Positions 4,716 to 5,227 of a DNA stretch of 5,227 bases are shown in pieces (within the stretch, counting starts at the first letter, position 1; every line of letters starts with the position of its first letter). Source of the DNA: Anaerolineae bacterium (GTDB taxonomy: Bacteria; Chloroflexota; Anaerolineae; UBA1429); NCBI GenBank assembly GCA_007118555.1, contig SKRJ01000029.1, positions 1 through 5,227 of the forward strand. Reading direction: 5' to 3'. Under the pieces are notes generated by a model, which did no database searches, had not been told where the DNA came from, and saw only the letters and a program-made list of their open reading frames with translations. The translations under genes and the position numbers were made by a program.

Positions 4716-5227
4716 ATGCGCGTCTTGGTATTGAGTTGGGAGTACCCGCCACACATCGTCGGGGGCCTGGGTCAGCATGTGGCCGATCTGGCTCCGGCGC
4801 TGGCTCGCCGCGATATCGAGATGCATGTGGTCACGCCCATGCGACAGGGTGGCGCCAGCCACGAGCAAGAGGGGAACCTGTTCGTACATCGTGTTCCCGC
4901 GGCCACCTTTGATGCCGAAGACTTTTATGCGGAAGCATGGCAGACCAATCAGGTGCTGGCGAGCTTCTGCCGGACGCTGATCGAGCAGCAGCGCTCCTTT
5001 GATCTGATTCACAATCATGATTGGTTGACGGCATTCGCGGCCAAAGAGCTCAAGCATGCGTACGGGCTGCCGATGGTGGAAACCATACATGCCACCGAGA
5101 TCGGCCGGGGGCGCGGGCAACTCCAGGGCACCCAGGCCCATCGCATTCACGAGGTCGAGTGGGAGCTGACCTATGAGGCGTGGCGGGTGATCTGCTGCAC
5201 CGACTATATGCGGCAGGAAATGCACAA
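4716..5227 (+). CDS. Glycosyltransferase, GT-B fold (GT4/GT5, glycogen synthase-like), N-terminal part
   Basis: The first 170 codons are present; the gene runs off the right edge with no stop. It starts MRVLVLSWEYPPHIVGGLGQH, the N-terminal Rossmann strand and glycine-rich GGLG loop (16-19) typical of GT5 starch/glycogen synthases and related GT4 enzymes. It continues with a helix (VADLAPALARR) and a strand ending VVTP (38-41). Later landmarks are FDLIHNHDWLTAFAA (95-109), the strand leading to TIHATEIGR (123-131), and HEVEWELTYEAWRVICCTDYM near the edge. These mark the acceptor-side domain; the nucleotide-sugar-binding domain lies outside the window. It probably transfers glucose or another sugar in the cytoplasm to a glucan, lipid or glycoside; donor and acceptor cannot be told. 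The start is secure: AGGAGG (4703-4708) lies seven bases before ATG. It is divergent from the leftward cluster, with its own promoter and a leader hairpin. Confidence 0.92.
   Translation, partial: MRVLVLSWEYPPHIVGGLGQHVADLAPALARRDIEMHVVTPMRQGGASHEQEGNLFVHRVPAATFDAEDFYAEAWQTNQVLASFCRTLIEQQRSFDLIHNHDWLTAFAAKELKHAYGLPMVETIHATEIGRGRGQLQGTQAHRIHEVEWELTYEAWRVICCTDYMRQEMH

Noticed and set aside
4701..5225. 174-residue open minus-strand frame at the right edge
   Set aside because: The plus strand from 4716 has a strong Shine-Dalgarno sequence and unmistakable glycosyltransferase motifs; the minus frame is its shadow.
1..5227. tRNA, rRNA, CRISPR array, insertion sequence or phage attachment site
   Set aside because: No cloverleaf, regularly spaced repeats, transposase motifs or flanking direct repeats were seen; the sequence is almost fully explained by the listed genes and short spacers.

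Overview
The window is GC-rich bacterial chromosomal DNA with densely packed genes. It contains no tRNA, rRNA, CRISPR array or insertion sequence that I can see. Gene content points, as inference only, to a Chloroflexota-like (Anaerolineae or Caldilineae type) bacterium. The pointers are a cyclic-nucleotide-binding/bacterial-PH fusion membrane protein, a duplicated 'CQLGxF' cysteine protein, and a GT4/GT5-type glycosyltransferase with a 'WEYPP..GGLG' start. No single gene fixes the taxonomy.

Layout, left to right. Bases 1-348 hold the C-terminal end of a DinB-type Y-family DNA polymerase (plus strand), including a clear sliding-clamp-binding motif. Bases 353-1024 (minus) hold a P-loop nucleotide kinase-like gene whose frame is intact apart from one in-frame TAG at codon 41. 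Bases 1025-1186 form the divergent spacer, with a good sigma70-type promoter (TTGACA-N17-TATTGT) for the next gene. Bases 1187-2989 (plus) encode a 600-residue membrane protein: an N-terminal cyclic-nucleotide-binding fold followed by two copies of a unit made of two membrane helices and a bacterial PH domain.

A three-gene minus-strand cluster fills 4555-2984, transcribed right to left. It encodes a 133-residue protein built from two cysteine-containing repeats, then type I methionine aminopeptidase, then a small cupin. The gaps are 21 and 39 bases, so this is probably one operon. Its predicted promoter (TTGGCA-N17-TAGAAT) lies back to back with the promoter (TTGGCG-N17-TATAAT) of a rightward glycosyltransferase gene that starts at 4716 and runs off the window. 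The two -35 boxes form an inverted repeat 13 bases apart, so shared control of the two transcription units is plausible.

The genes do not make one obvious pathway: DNA damage tolerance, an uncharacterised kinase, a membrane sensor or scaffold, N-terminal methionine removal, and glucan or glycoconjugate synthesis. The points most worth a second look are the interrupted kinase, the duplicated cysteine protein encoded with methionine aminopeptidase, the sensor/PH fusion, and the compact divergent control region with its 5'-leader hairpin.
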